Shown piece by piece: positions 11,720-24,574 of a stretch of 64,000 nt of DNA. Both the position numbers and the translations under genes were made by a program. The notes below the pieces were generated by a model. That model was not told the origin of the DNA. It did not search any database and was given only the letters and a program-made list of their open reading frames with translations. The DNA is from Tetracentron sinense. Its lineage: Eukaryota; Streptophyta; Magnoliopsida; Trochodendrales; Trochodendraceae. Location: positions 13,212,607 to 13,276,606 of the forward strand of contig CM026568.1 of assembly GCA_015143295.1 (NCBI GenBank). Reading direction: 5' to 3'. Position 1 is the first letter of the stretch; each line of letters opens with the position of its first letter.

Positions 11720-14700
11720 TCTACTATTATAATGAGAGAAGCGGGATTAAAAAGTTGGTTGATTTTTTTTCTAATATTCTTAATGAGTCCTAATTTTATG
11801 GTATCTTATAGTTAGCAAGGGTGGATTTTTTTATATTTTTCTATTTTGCCCATAACTCTATATAAAAAAATATTAAGATATTACGTTATCTTATTTTACA
11901 TGACAAAAGTTATTGGGGATATTGAAGTAATACTAACTACAACTAACAATAATCCCTCAATATCTCCAATATTCTCTCAAATCCTTATCATTATCTTCTC
12001 TCCTGCTCCCTCCTTGGTCTCGACGAAGAGGCACACCCTCTCAACGTAGTAACTATTTTTCAAGAGAAAAAGTAGAGATATGTGTTGCGAGGTAGTTTCA
12101 ACCAACTACTCTATCTTTTTAAGTTAAAATTTTAAAATTATCTCACTAGAGTCCCTCTTCCTAGTCTCACTCCCCTTACCCTCTCTCTCACGTGCATCGC
12201 ACTTGCCGCACACTAGTACATATAATAATATTACTCATTATTTACTTTACTATTATAATAAGAGAAGCATGGTTAAAAAGTTGGTTGATTTTTTTCTAAT
12301 ACTCCTAATGAGTCCTAATTTTATGGTATCTTATAGTTAGCAAGGGTGAATTTTTTATATTTTTCAATTTTGCCCATTACTCTATATAAAAAAATATTAA
12401 GATATTATGTTATCTTATTTAACATGACAAAAGTTAGTAGGGATATTGAAGTAATACTAACCACAACTAACAATAATCCATCAATATCTCCACGATTCTC
12501 TCAAATCCTTATCATTATCTTCTCTCATGCTCCCTCCTTGGTCTCAACGAAGAGGCACACCCTCTCTACATAGTAACTACTTTTCAAGAGAAAAAGTAGA
12601 GACATGTGTTGCGAGGTAGTTTCAACCCACTACAATATCTTATTAAGTTAAAATTTCAAAATTATCTCACTAAAGTCTCTCTCCCCTTACCCTCTCTCTC
12701 ACGTGCATCGCACTTGCCGCCCACAAGTAGATATAATAATATTAATCATTATTTACTCTACTATTATAATGAGAGAAGCCGGGTTAAAAAGTTGGTTGAT
12801 TTTTTTTTCTAATATTCCTAATGAGTCCTAATTTTATGGTATCTTATAGTTAGCAAGGGTGAATTTTTTTTGCCCATAACTCTATATAAAAAAATATTAA
12901 GATATTATGTTCTCTTAGTTTACATGACAAAAGTTAGTGGGGATATTGAAGTAATACTAACTACAACTAACAATAATCCATCAATATCTCCACGATTCTC
13001 TCAAATCCTTCTCATTATGTTCTCTCATGCTCCATCCTTGGTCTCAACGAAGAGGCACACCCTCTCTACGTAGTAACTACTTTTCAAGAGAAAAAGCAAA
13101 GACGTGTTGTGAGGTAGTTTCAACCTACAACTCTATATTTTTAAGTTAAAATTTTAAAATTATCTCACTAGAGTCCCTCTTCCCAGTCTCTCTCCCCTTA
13201 CCCTCTCTCTCACGTGCATCGCACGTGCTGCCCACTAGTATATATAATAATATTAATCATTATTTACTGTTGATTTTATTTCTAATATTACAAATGAGTC
13301 CCAATTTTGTAATATCTTATAGTTAGCAAGGGTAATTTTTTTTATATTTTTCTATTTAGCCCATAATTCTATGTAAAAAAAAGTAAGATATTATGTTATC
13401 TTATTTTATATGACAAAAGTAAGTGGGGATATTGAAGTAATACTAACTACAACTAACAATAATCCTTCAATATCTCCACGATTCTCTCAAATCCTTATCA
13501 TTATCTCCTCTCATCCTGCCTCCTTGGTCTCAACGAAATGGCACACCCTCTCTACGTAGTAACTACTTTTCGAGAGAAAAGGTAGAGACATGTCTTGCAA
13601 GGTAGTTTCAACCCACTACTCTATCTCTTTAGGTTAAAATTTTAAAATTATTTCACTACAGTCCCTCTTCCCAGTCTCTCTTCCCTTACACTCTCTCTCA
13701 CGTGCATCGCATGTCCCGCCCACTAGTATATATCATAATATTATTCATTATTTACTCTACTATTATAATGAGAGAAGCGGGGTTAAAAAGTTGGTTTAAT
13801 TTTTTTCTAATATTCCTAATTAGTCCCAATTTTATGGTATCTTATAGTTACCAAGGGCGAATTTTTTTATATTTTTTGTCGCGACCCAAAATACCCCCTA
13901 GGAGTTAAGGGTAAGTTGACTCGTGACCGCCGTACCATACCTCCAGTATGATACATAAGGCACACGTGGAAACCTGTCAGAGTACCTGAATATACATAAC
14001 GGAAACGAAATACAATGCACAGCGGAAAATAAAATACTAAACATAGCGGAAGCAAAATGAATACTCCTATAGCTTGGCTCAAGTAAGAACCAACAAGTAT
14101 ACATGTGTGAGAAACCCAAAAGTGGAGTGGACAAACCCCACACTCACATAACAAAATGACACAAGTTCTAAGTCGGTCGATCAACAGAAATCGAAGTCAC
14201 GACTCCTATCTAGAGCACCATCGTCATGATAGTGATCCATGGAAGGCTCCGGGTCACGGTACTCTTCCTCGACCCAAGGTTCGTCGCCACACAAATCGAA
14301 TGGAACCCGAGCACCTGCCGATCATAACAATATCGACTGAGCATGGAATACTCAGTGTATACAAACTAATAACAGTAAAGCGGTTGGGCATGGAGCATAC
14401 GAGACATGGAGAATGAAATCCGTAAAATCCTTAAAGTATGGAAACCGTGAAAACATATGTGAGATAATATTCGAAACAAAAACTGTAACCGTGTAAGTCA
14501 ATCGATAATCATAGCCTTATGAGTTCTTGTGAGTTCATGGAGTTACTTAGAGTCATTGTGATCCGTAGAGACATAGAGCATAGAGCAATACCGTAGAGCA
14601 TTTCCATAGAGCATAACCTTAGAGATCTTAGAGCATTTCATTGTGATCCGTGGAGCTTGTGAGACGATCTTAGAGCATTATCATAGAGTTTTCTTGTGAG

Positions 14701-15270
14701 CATGGTATGATCCTTAGAGCTTGTGAAACGATCTTAGAGAAATCATAGAGTTACTTAGAATCATTCATTATTCGTCTTTTCGTGAAAAACCTTTATTTGT
14801 ACTTTGAGAAATCCATGGAAACCATCGGTTCATGCGAGACATGCGAGCATATGCACTTAATAAGAGAAATCATCGTATTTAAACATAGAATCCCTTAGAG
14901 GTATTTCATCAAACACTTAGAGTGCATCATAATAGTAAGCTTCACCCAAGTATATAATCACACCTTTTTCATACATAAAATCAATACACATAGATAGGGC
15001 ATAGATAAGAAGAATCATACTTAGTAACTAGTAGGATTGCAAGATTGTAGTAGAGTGTATCTACCTTAGAGAAATCAATGGGTTTGACTCCCAATGGCTG
15101 GAACAAGCAAGAACAGTGAGTTCTTGGTTGGAAATCACCAAGGGAAGTGGAAGAACCTTGATCTTCCACAAGCTTGATCAACAAGTAGTTCCCCTCCTTC
15201 TTCTCTCTCTCAAAATCTCCTAAGATAGGGCACAGAGGGTTTCTGAAACCCTAAGGCACGAACTCAGCCT

Positions 15271-15277
15271 ATTTATA
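15271..15277 (-). promoter_or_regulatory. TATA box of the solo LTR
   Basis: On the minus strand CCTATAAATAGGC lies 60-250 bp downstream of the GATCGATC palindrome cluster and upstream of a leader containing GAGAGAGAAG. The matching box in the sister LTR is at 44276-44283. Confidence 0.65.
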
Positions 15278-15335
15278 GGCAAGGGGGTGGTGTTTAAAGT
15301 CTTAAACACCCTTAATGAAGAAAAACTGCGTATGA

Positions 15336-15520
15336 CCGATCGATCGGTGCTATGGACCGAGCGATCGGAGGCTTACCGATCGATCGGTGTTATGACCGAG
15401 AGATCGGTCAAAAACACACTCTCTGGAATTTTTCCCCATACAAAAAAGTTAACCGTGCGATAGCCATCGAGCGATCGGTAGTGGACCGATCGATCGCAGG
15501 TAATGACCGAGCGATCGGTG
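15336..15520 (-). promoter_or_regulatory. Cluster of ACCGATCGATCGGT palindromes in LTR U3
   Basis: At least eight sites of the form ACCGA(T/G)CGATCGGT or half-degenerate versions (GACCGAGCGATCGG) lie within 185 bp immediately upstream of the TATA box. Each carries two or three CpG. The sister LTR has the same kind of cluster at 44050-44216. Confidence 0.75.
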
Positions 15521-17376
15521 CTCTGTTATGTCTGGACTGTTTTGACCATATCTTTTTATTCGCTCGTCGGATTTCGACGATTCAACTTGCGTTGGATCCG
15601 TCTTTCGAAAACGAACACTTCTGACGTTTTGGAATTTCCGATTTCTCCCTTATTTATTAATTAGACTACGAAAACTATGAAAACGGCCAATTAGCTATGA
15701 AGGTGCTGTTTATTAAGGATGAAAAAGTTCGGGGTGCTACATTTTTCCCCTAACTCTATATAAAAAAAAATTAAGATATTCTGTTATCTTATTTTATATG
15801 ACAAAAGTTAGTGGGGATATTGAAGTTATACTAACTAAAACTAACAATAACCCCTCAATATCTCCACGATTCTCTCAAATCCTCATCATTATCTTCTCTC
15901 ATGCGCCCTCCAATTGGTCTCAACAAAGAGGCACACCCTCTCCACGTAGTAACTACTTTTCAAAAGAAAAAGTAGGGACATGCGTTCGAGGAAGTTTCAA
16001 CCTACTACTCTATCTTTTTAAGTTATCTCCGTGGAGTCCCCCTTCCCAGTCTATCTCCCCTTACCCTCTCTCTCACGTGCATAGCACGTGCCGCCCACTA
16101 GTATATCAAATAATATTAATCATTATTTACTCTACGATTATAATGAGAGAAGCGGGGTTAAAAAGTTGGTTGCTTTTTTTTCTAATGTTCCAAATGAGTC
16201 CTAATTTTAGGGTATCTTATAGTTAGCAAGGGTAAATTTTTTATATTTTTCTATTTTGCCCATAACTCTGTATGAAAAAAAAGAGAAGATATTATGTTAT
16301 CTTATTTTACATGACAAAAGTTAGTGGGGATATTGGAATAATACTAACTAATACTAACAATAATCTCTCAATATCTCAACGATTCTCTCAAATCCTTATC
16401 ATTATCTTCTCTCATGCTCCATCCTTGGTGTCAACGAAGAGGCACACCCTCTCTATGTAGTAACTACTTTTCTAGAGAAAAAGTAGAGACATGTGTTGCG
16501 AGGTAGTTTCCACCCACTACTCTATCTTTTTAACTTAAAATTTTAAAATTATCTCACTAGAGTCCCTCTTCCCAGTCTCTCTCCCCTTACACTCTCTCTC
16601 ACGGGCATCACACGTGCCGCCCACTAGTATATATAATAATATCAATCATTATTTACTCTACTATTATAATGAGAGAAGTGGGGTTAAGAAGTTGGTTGAT
16701 TTTTTTTTCTAATATTCCTAGTGAGTCCCAATTTTATGGTATCTTATAGTTAGCAAGGGTGAATTTTTTATTTTTTCTATTTTGCCCACAACTCTATATA
16801 TATATAAAAAAAAGTTATTATGTTATGTTATTTTACATAAAAAAAAGTTAGTGGGGATATTTAAGTAATACAAACTAGAACTAACAATAATCTCTCAATA
16901 TCTCCACGATTCTCTCAAATCCGCATCATTAGCTTCTCTCATGCTCCCTCCTTGGTCTCAACGAATAGGCACACCCTCTCTGCGTAGTAACTACTTTTCA
17001 AAAGAAAAAGTAGAGACATGTGTTGCAAGGTAGTTTCAACCCACTACTCTTTCTTTTTACGTTAAAATTTTAAAATTATCTCACTAGTGTCCCTCTTCCC
17101 AGTCTCTCTCCTCATACCCTCTCTCTCACGTGCATCTCACTTGCCGCCCATTAGTATAAATAATAATAATATTCATTATTTACTCTACGATTATAATGAG
17201 AGAAGCGGGGTTAAAAAGTTGGCTGCTTTTTTTTCTAATGTTCCGAATGAGTCCCAATTTTAGGGTATCTTATAGTTAGCAAGGGTAAATTTTTTATAAT
17301 TTTCTATTTTGCCCGTAACTCTGTATGAAAAAAAAAAGAAAGATATTATGTTATTTTATTTTACATGACAAAAGTT

Positions 17377-17462
17377 AGTGGGGATATTGGAATAATACTA
17401 ACTAATAATAACAATAATCCGTGGGGATATTGGAATAATACTAACTAATAATAACAATAATC
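17377..17462. repeat. 42-bp tandem duplication inside Helitron unit 9
   Basis: The block from GTGGGGATATTGG to AACAATAATCC is present twice head to tail. It is absent from the other units, so it arose locally. Confidence 0.85.
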
Positions 17463-20400
17463 CCTCAATTTCTCCACGATTCTCTCAAATCCTTATCATT
17501 ATCTTCTCAAATGCTCCATCCTTGGTGTCAACGAAGAGGCACCCCCTCTCTACGTAGTAACTACTTTTCTAGATGCGAGGTAGTGTCAACCCACTACTCT
17601 ATCTTTTTATATTTAAAATTTTAAAATTATCTCACTAGAGTCCCTCTTCCCAGTCTCTCTCCCCTTACACTCTCTCTCACGGGCATCGCACGTGCCGCAC
17701 ACTAGTATATATAATAATATCAATCATTATTTACTCTACTATTATAATGAGAGAAGTTGGGTTAAGAAGTTGGTTGATTTTGTTTTTCTAATATTCCTAG
17801 TGAGTCCCAATTTTATGGTATCTTATAGTTAGCAAGGGTGAATTTTTTATTTTTTCTATTTTGCCCATAACTTTTTTTTTAACTCTATATATATATATAA
17901 AAAAGTTATTATGTTATCTTATTTTACATAAAAAAAGTTAGTGGGGATATTTAAGTAATACAAACTAGAACTAACAATAATCCCTCAATATCTCCACGAT
18001 TCTCTCAAATCCGTATCATTAGCTTCTCTCATGCTCCCTCCTTGATCTCAACGAATAGGCACACCCTATCTACGTAGCAACTACTTTTCAAGAGAAAAAG
18101 TAGAGACATGTGTTGCGAGGTAGTTTCAACCCACTACTCTATCTTTTTACGTTAAAATTTTAAAATTATCTCACTAGAGTCCCTCTTCCCAGTCTCTCTC
18201 CCCTTACCCTCTCTCTCACGGGCATCGCACGTGCCGCCCACTAGTATATATAATAACATTAATCATTATTTACTCTACTATTATAATGAGAGAAGTGGGG
18301 TTAAGAAGTTGGTTGATTTTTTTTTCTAATATTCCTAATGAGTCCCAATTTTATGGTATCATATCGTTAGCAAGGGTTAATTTTTTATTTTTTCTATGTT
18401 GCCCATAAATCTATATATATAAAAAAAAGATATTAAGTTATCTTATTTAAATAACAAAAGTTAGTGGGGATATTTAAGTAATACAAACTACAACTAACAA
18501 TAATCCCCCAATATCTCCATGATTCTCTCAAATCCTTAACATTAGCTTCTCTCATGCTCCCTCCTTGGTCTCAACTAAGAGGTACACCCCCTCTACGTAG
18601 TAACTACTTTTCAAGAGAAAAAGTAGAGACATGTGTTGCGAGGAAGTTTCAACCCACTACTCTCTCTTTTTAAGTTGAAATTTTAATATTATCTCACTAG
18701 AGTTCCTCTTCCCAGTCTCTCTCCCCTTACCCTCTCTCTCACGTGCGTCTCACTTGCCGCCCATTAGTATATATAATAATATTATTCATTATTTACTCTA
18801 CGATTATAATGAGAGAAGCGGGGTTAAAAAGTTGGTTGATTTTTTTTCTAATATTCCAAATGAGTCCTAATTTTTTGGTATCTTACATTTAGCAAGTGTG
18901 AATTTTTTATATTTTTCTATTTTGCTCATAACTCTATATTAAAAAAATAATGAAGATATTATGTTATCTTTTTTACATGACGAAAGGGGGATATTGAAGT
19001 AATACGAACTACAACTAAAAATAATCCCTCAATATCTACATAATTCTCTCAAATCCTTATCATTATCTTCTCTCATGCGTCCTCCTTGGTCTCAACGAAG
19101 AGGCACACCCTCTCTACGTAGTAACTACTTTTCAAGAGAAAAAGTAGAGACAAGTGTTGCGAGGTAGTTTCAAGACACTACTCTATCTGTTTAAGTTAAA
19201 ATTTTAAAATTATCTCACTAGATTCCCTCTTCCCAGTATATCTCCCCTTACCCTCTCTCTCACGTGCATCGCATGTGTCGCCCACTAGTATATATAATAA
19301 TATTAATCATTATTTACTCTACTGTTATAATGAGAGAAGTGGGGTTAAAAAGTTGGTTGATTTTTGTTCTAATATTTCTAATAAGTCCCAATTTTATGGT
19401 ATCTTATAGTTAGCAAGGGTGAATTTTTTATTTTTTTCTATTTTGCCCATTACTCTATATATATATATATATATATATAAAACCATATTATGTTATCTTA
19501 TTTTACATGACAAAAGTTAGTGGGGATATTTAAGTAATACTAACGACAACTAATAATAATCCCTCAATATCTCCACGATTCTATCAAATCTTTACCATTA
19601 TCTTCTCTCATGCTCCCTCCATGGTCTCAACGAAGAAGGGCACCCTCTCTACGTAGTAACTACCTTTCAAGAGAAAAAGTAGAGCCCTCTTCCCAGTCTC
19701 TCTCACCTGACCCTCTCTCCCACGTTTTTCGCACTTCCCGCCCATTAGTATATATAATAATATTAATCATTATTTACTCTACTATTATAATGAGAGAAGC
19801 CGGGTAAAAAAGTTGGTTCATTTTTTTTCTAATATTTCTAATGAGTCCTAATTTTATGGTATATTATAGTTAGCAAGTGTGAATTTTCAATATTTTTCTA
19901 TTTTGCCCCTAACTCTATCTAAAAAAAATAATTAAGATATTATGTTACTTTATTTTACATGACAAAAGTTAGTGGGGATATTGAACTAATACGAACTACA
20001 ACTAACAACAATCCTTCAATATCTACACAATTCTCACAAATCCTTATCATTATCTTCTCTCATGCGTCCTCCTTGGTCTCAACGAAGAGGCACATCCTCT
20101 CTACGTAGTAACTACTTTTCAAGAGAAAAAGTATAGACATGTGTTGCGAGGTAGTTTAAACACACAACTCTATCTTATTTTAGTTAAAATTTTAAAATTA
20201 TCTCTCAAGAGTCCCCCTACCTAGTCTCTCTCCCCTTACCCTCTCTCAAGTGCATCTCATGTGTCGCCCACTAGTATATATAATAATATTAATCATTATT
20301 TACAGTTGATTTTTTTTCTAATATTCCTAATGAGTCCTAATTTTGTAATATCTTATAGTTAGCAAGGGAAGTGTTTTTTTATATTTTTTAATTTGGCCCA

Positions 20401-21401
20401 TAATTCTAGAGAAAAACAAATTAAGATATTATGTTATCTTATTTTTCATGACAAAAGTTAGTGGGGATATTGAAGTCATACTAACTACAACTAACAATAA
20501 TCCCTCAATATCTCCACAATTCTCTCAAATCCTTATCATTATGTCCTCTCATGCTCCCTCCTTGGTCTCAACGAAGAGGCACACCCTCTCTACTTAGCAA
20601 CTACTTTTCAGGCGAAAAAGTAGGGACATGTGTTGCAAGGTAGTTTCAACTGACTACTCTATCGTTTTAAGTTAAAATTTTGGAATTATCTCACTACAGT
20701 CCCTCTTCCAAGTCTCTCTCCCCTTACACTCTCTCTCACGTGCATCGCACGTGCCTCCCACCAGTACATATAATAATATTATTCATTATTTACTCTACTA
20801 GTATAATGAGAGATGCGGGGTTAAAAGTTGGTTGATTTTTTTTCTAATATTCCTAATTAGTCCTAATTTTATGGTATCTTATAGTTAGCAAGGGTTATAT
20901 TTTTCTATTTTGCCCCAAACTCTATATAAAAAAAAAATTAAGATATTATGTTATCTTATTTCACATGACAAAAGTTAGTGCGGATATTGAAGTAATACTA
21001 ACTAAAACTAACAATAACCCCTCAATATCTCCACTATTCTCTCTAATCCTTATCATTATCTTCTCTCATGCTCGCTCTAATTGGTCTCAATGAAGAGGCA
21101 CACCCTCTCTACGTATTAACAACTTTTCTAGAGAAAAAGTACAGACATGTGTTCCGAGGAAGTTTCAACCTACAACTCTATCTTTTTAAGTTAAAATTTT
21201 AAAATTATCTCACTAGAGTCCTTCTTCCCAGTCTCTCTCCCGTTACCCTCTCTCCCACGTGCATCGCACGTGCCGCCCACTAGTATATATAATAATATTA
21301 ATCATTATTTACTCTATAATTATAATGTGAGAAGCGAGGTTAAAAAGTTGGTTCATTTTTTTTTCTAATATTCCAAATTAGTCCCAATTTTAATGTATCT
21401 T

Positions 21402-23077
21402 TGTTACAACTTAATTTAATCCAAATTAATGGACATAAAATCAACAATAAAAATAATATACTTGCAAGTGCACAAGTGACACAGTTGATGTATCTGGTGA
21501 GCACAGGGTCGAATCCACAGGGATTGACTATTGTGCAACAAGAATTAAGGAAACGAAATCTAAAGAAAAGAGAGATTTAAAATCAGTTTTCCACTCAATG
21601 AGAATGGAGCAAAAATTACTGATAACTGTAAAGCAATGAAAAAGAGATCTAAGGTTTCAGGAAAATCCACCTATCCCTCCTTATGCTTAGATTTGGATGA
21701 AAACACATCTAGAATTAAATAAAGATTTAATCTAGATGGAAAATTATACGATAAAACCACTGACTATTAAATTCAATTGAATAATTAGAGAAATATAAAA
21801 ATCACTTTGTATCCAACTCACAGGGGATCCAAGCATTCCATATATCATTAGATCATACGAAATCAAAGAATATATAGAGAGGAACAATTAACCAAACTAA
21901 GAAAATTATTCAATTAAAATAAATAATCAAATCATCCACATCGTCCACATAAATTGGAAAAAGGTTTCAAATCCCTAACCTTAGAAGGGTGTTTAGCCAA
22001 CCATGTTTGGAGTTGTCATCATCCTTAATGGTTTTCCAAACACTACAATAAAATTACTCCAAAAAAAACTAAAAAAAGATGAGAGAAAAGAGAATGAGAA
22101 AAGATCAGAGAGCCCCAAAAGTCTCTCACTTTAGGTTTATATAGACTAAAGGGAAGAAGAGAAGGGAAGAAAACCAAAAGAGAAACTTCTAATTCCAAAA
22201 TTCCAACCAAAATTGCAATTTCCTCCACTTGACAATATGTTTTGACCCCTTAAACATCCGAATTAGGAGATCTTCGTGAAATATAATTTTGTTCCCCTTT
22301 AAGTCTTCTTTCCAAAACATCAAACCTTGCCTTAATTCGAATTTTGAGTCAAAAGTTATGTTTAAATTAGTAAGTACTGTCCAGATTAGGCGGGAATCCG
22401 GGAAATCCTCATTCTTTGTTTGAGATTTGTTGCTAAATAATAGCACTCCTCTAACCATCCACGAAATTTCTTGCTTTTCTTGTAGATTTAGTTGACCTCC
22501 ATTAAGCTCCTTGCTTGAATTCCAAAATCCACCCAAAATAAAGAGTTCTTGTGACCAAAATAGGATTTCTCCTTTTTTCTGAAATAGAAACATCAATATA
22601 GCACACTTCTTCTTTCTAATTCAAGAGAGTTCCAGCCTTTTTATGCCAAAATCATATTAATCCATATCTTCCTAAGATTCTCCAGCCATGTTGTAGAATC
22701 TTTCTATACTTGGTCTTGGGCTTTGCTCTTGGGCTTTGACTTGGACTTTGCTCTTGGGCTTTGACTCTTTTAGATCTTTGAGTTGAACATGAGCTATTTG
22801 AAACTTTGGACTTCTTGAATCTCGAGAGTAGTCTGGGGTTAGGATTCCTACAAAAAATAAATACACGTAATAAGTCTCTCTTAAAAATATTTTGCATGCG
22901 GCCTTCCAAGACATATATAAATACATGCAAATGTATCATGAAAATTAAGAGAAAGAGGACAACGCAATGGTGAGGAGAGAATACACCACTTTACGTGTAA
23001 AAATGAAGATATAAACCAAAGAAGTATGACAATGCTTATTTAAATGAGGATAATTAAGCAAAATTAAGCACTTATCA
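21402..23077 (-). repeat. 3' LTR of the Athila-like element
   Basis: 1676 bp, the plus-strand left copy. On the minus strand it starts TGATAAGTGC and ends AGTTGTAACA. It carries a direct repeat of TTGGGCTTTG (22726-22772) and a TATATAAA box (about 22136-22144 on the minus strand). The sequence just outside it (23078-23095, minus strand GGTTGGGGGTTGT) is the likely polypurine tract. Confidence 0.9.
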
Positions 23078-24574
23078 ACAACCCCCAACCAGCATTTTGC
23101 TAGTCCTCGAGCAAAAAAAAATGTGAAGAAGCAATATTAAAATATCATCATTTCAATTCTATGAGACAATCAGAAAACTTTCATTATGCATGATAACCAA
23201 GAAATTTTGAAAGAATCTCAGTTCATCTCTCAGTAGCATCACCCATCTGTGACAATGATTTCAACTCAGATTTAAGAGGCAGAATATAGTCAATCAATTA
23301 ATCAGGATAATAACTATAAAGCATGACTGACAATCCTCCTTTTCAAAACAAATTTATCTTTTCAAAACAATTGAAGAAGATAAAAAATTACTCTTAATAA
23401 ACTTCTTCATTTGCACATTCTAATCAAGACATCAAATTTAAGATTATTAGGGCACTGGTTTTCATTATATTTCAGCCATATATTCCAACATTCTAAATAA
23501 AGTCCAAATCACTAAGTCACCATTTAGAAAATTTTGAGTGCATGTGCAATCTAACAAATATCCAAATTATCGATTTCCTTAAGCAGAGCCAACTTTTTAA
23601 TCACCACAGAATGGTCGGGTTAGCCTAAAGATCTGATTCAAAACTAAGCTAGTCTGTCCAGGATCACGAAAGTTGTGGATATTCACCTTAATGCCTCATG
23701 GGCTTTATCTGTGATATTCCAGTTTATTCGCTTTTTTACAATGACGGCTTTCACCCAACTTGTTTTAACAAGGTCATAGCAAAACAAACTGATATTTCAA
23801 CATTGAGAGCACATTTTCAAATGTCCATATCCTTTTTCTTTCTTTCTTTCTCTTCCTTTTTTTTTTTTTTTTTTCAAAGACCTGACAAGAGGTAGCCCTT
23901 TTCAAAGTACCTGGTCAAATTCACTGGTTTCTTTCCATGACTTCATCATAACCCAGTTCCTGTTTTTCTTCTTACCAGCAAACCAAGTGAACAAGATAGT
24001 CATAGTTCATCAGACTTGGTTTCTCCCTACATTCCAAACAATTATCAAGTCAACAACTACCAAATTCAACCTAGCTCCAGATATTGAGTCAGATGTGTAG
24101 TGAAAGTTCAAAAATTCAGCAATTTATAATTTTCACTAACTGAGAATTAGTAACAAAGACTTTTCATTTTAAACAGCTGGAATTGAGCTTCTTAAAGATT
24201 TTCACCGTGTGCTTTTATAATCCAAAATCCAATAGCTCAATAGATAAAAGGCAATGAAGAAATAGACAGTAGCCAGGACAAAAACACAATTTTTTTTTTT
24301 TTTTTATATATATTTTTTTTGTAAATGAGGAATGTGATGGTCTACTATTAGCAGAGATTATCCCAACAATAAAGCACAGATCTATACCCCCCAACCTAAA
24401 TCGAACATTGTCCTCAATGTTTCAAATAGAGATTTATATGAAATATAACATTGAGAGATCAAAAAGAAATAGAGGGTATGAAACATCATAGGGATATGAA
24501 CTAATCAATCAAAGCAAGTAAAAAAAAAAAAATGCATAGTATACATAGAAGTTCTCCTCAAGTGAGAGAAATGA
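23078..24574 (-). other. Non-coding 3' internal region of the Athila-like element
   Basis: Between the integrase stop and the 3' LTR. No env-like open frame is present. There are T runs at 23853-23874 and 24291-24305. Related elements often carry an additional frame here; in this copy I see only short frames. Confidence 0.6.

Larger units (their letters stand above)
13877..15741 (-). mobile_element. Solo LTR, gypsy type, 1865 bp, in Helitron unit 6
   Basis: The piece is bounded by TG...CA ends (plus strand TGTCGCGACCC to GGGGTGCTACA) and a perfect 5-bp duplication TTTTT (13872-13876 and 15742-15746). The flanking Helitron sequence resumes in register. Orientation is minus: on that strand it starts TGTAGCACCCCG, has a TATA box (plus 15271-15277), a short 5' leader and a long GAGCAT/TTAGAG-rich U5. 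There is no internal gag or pol, so recombination between LTRs removed the body. A diverged relative is at 43555-45825: from the GTTCG.T.TCGA.AGACG.ATCCAA segment through the GATCGATC cluster the two align well. Whether the family is a chromovirus is a guess from the TGTAGCACCCC start. Confidence 0.85.

Noticed and set aside
11846-16460. Recurring ~67-residue frame (begins MPITLYKKILRYY or MTKVSGDIEV) in several Helitron units
   Set aside because: It recurs only because the units are near-copies. Stops and shifts break it in most units and there is no codon-level constraint or known homologue.
23078-24574. Env-like gene of the Athila-like element
   Set aside because: No frame longer than about 65 codons in the expected position and orientation.
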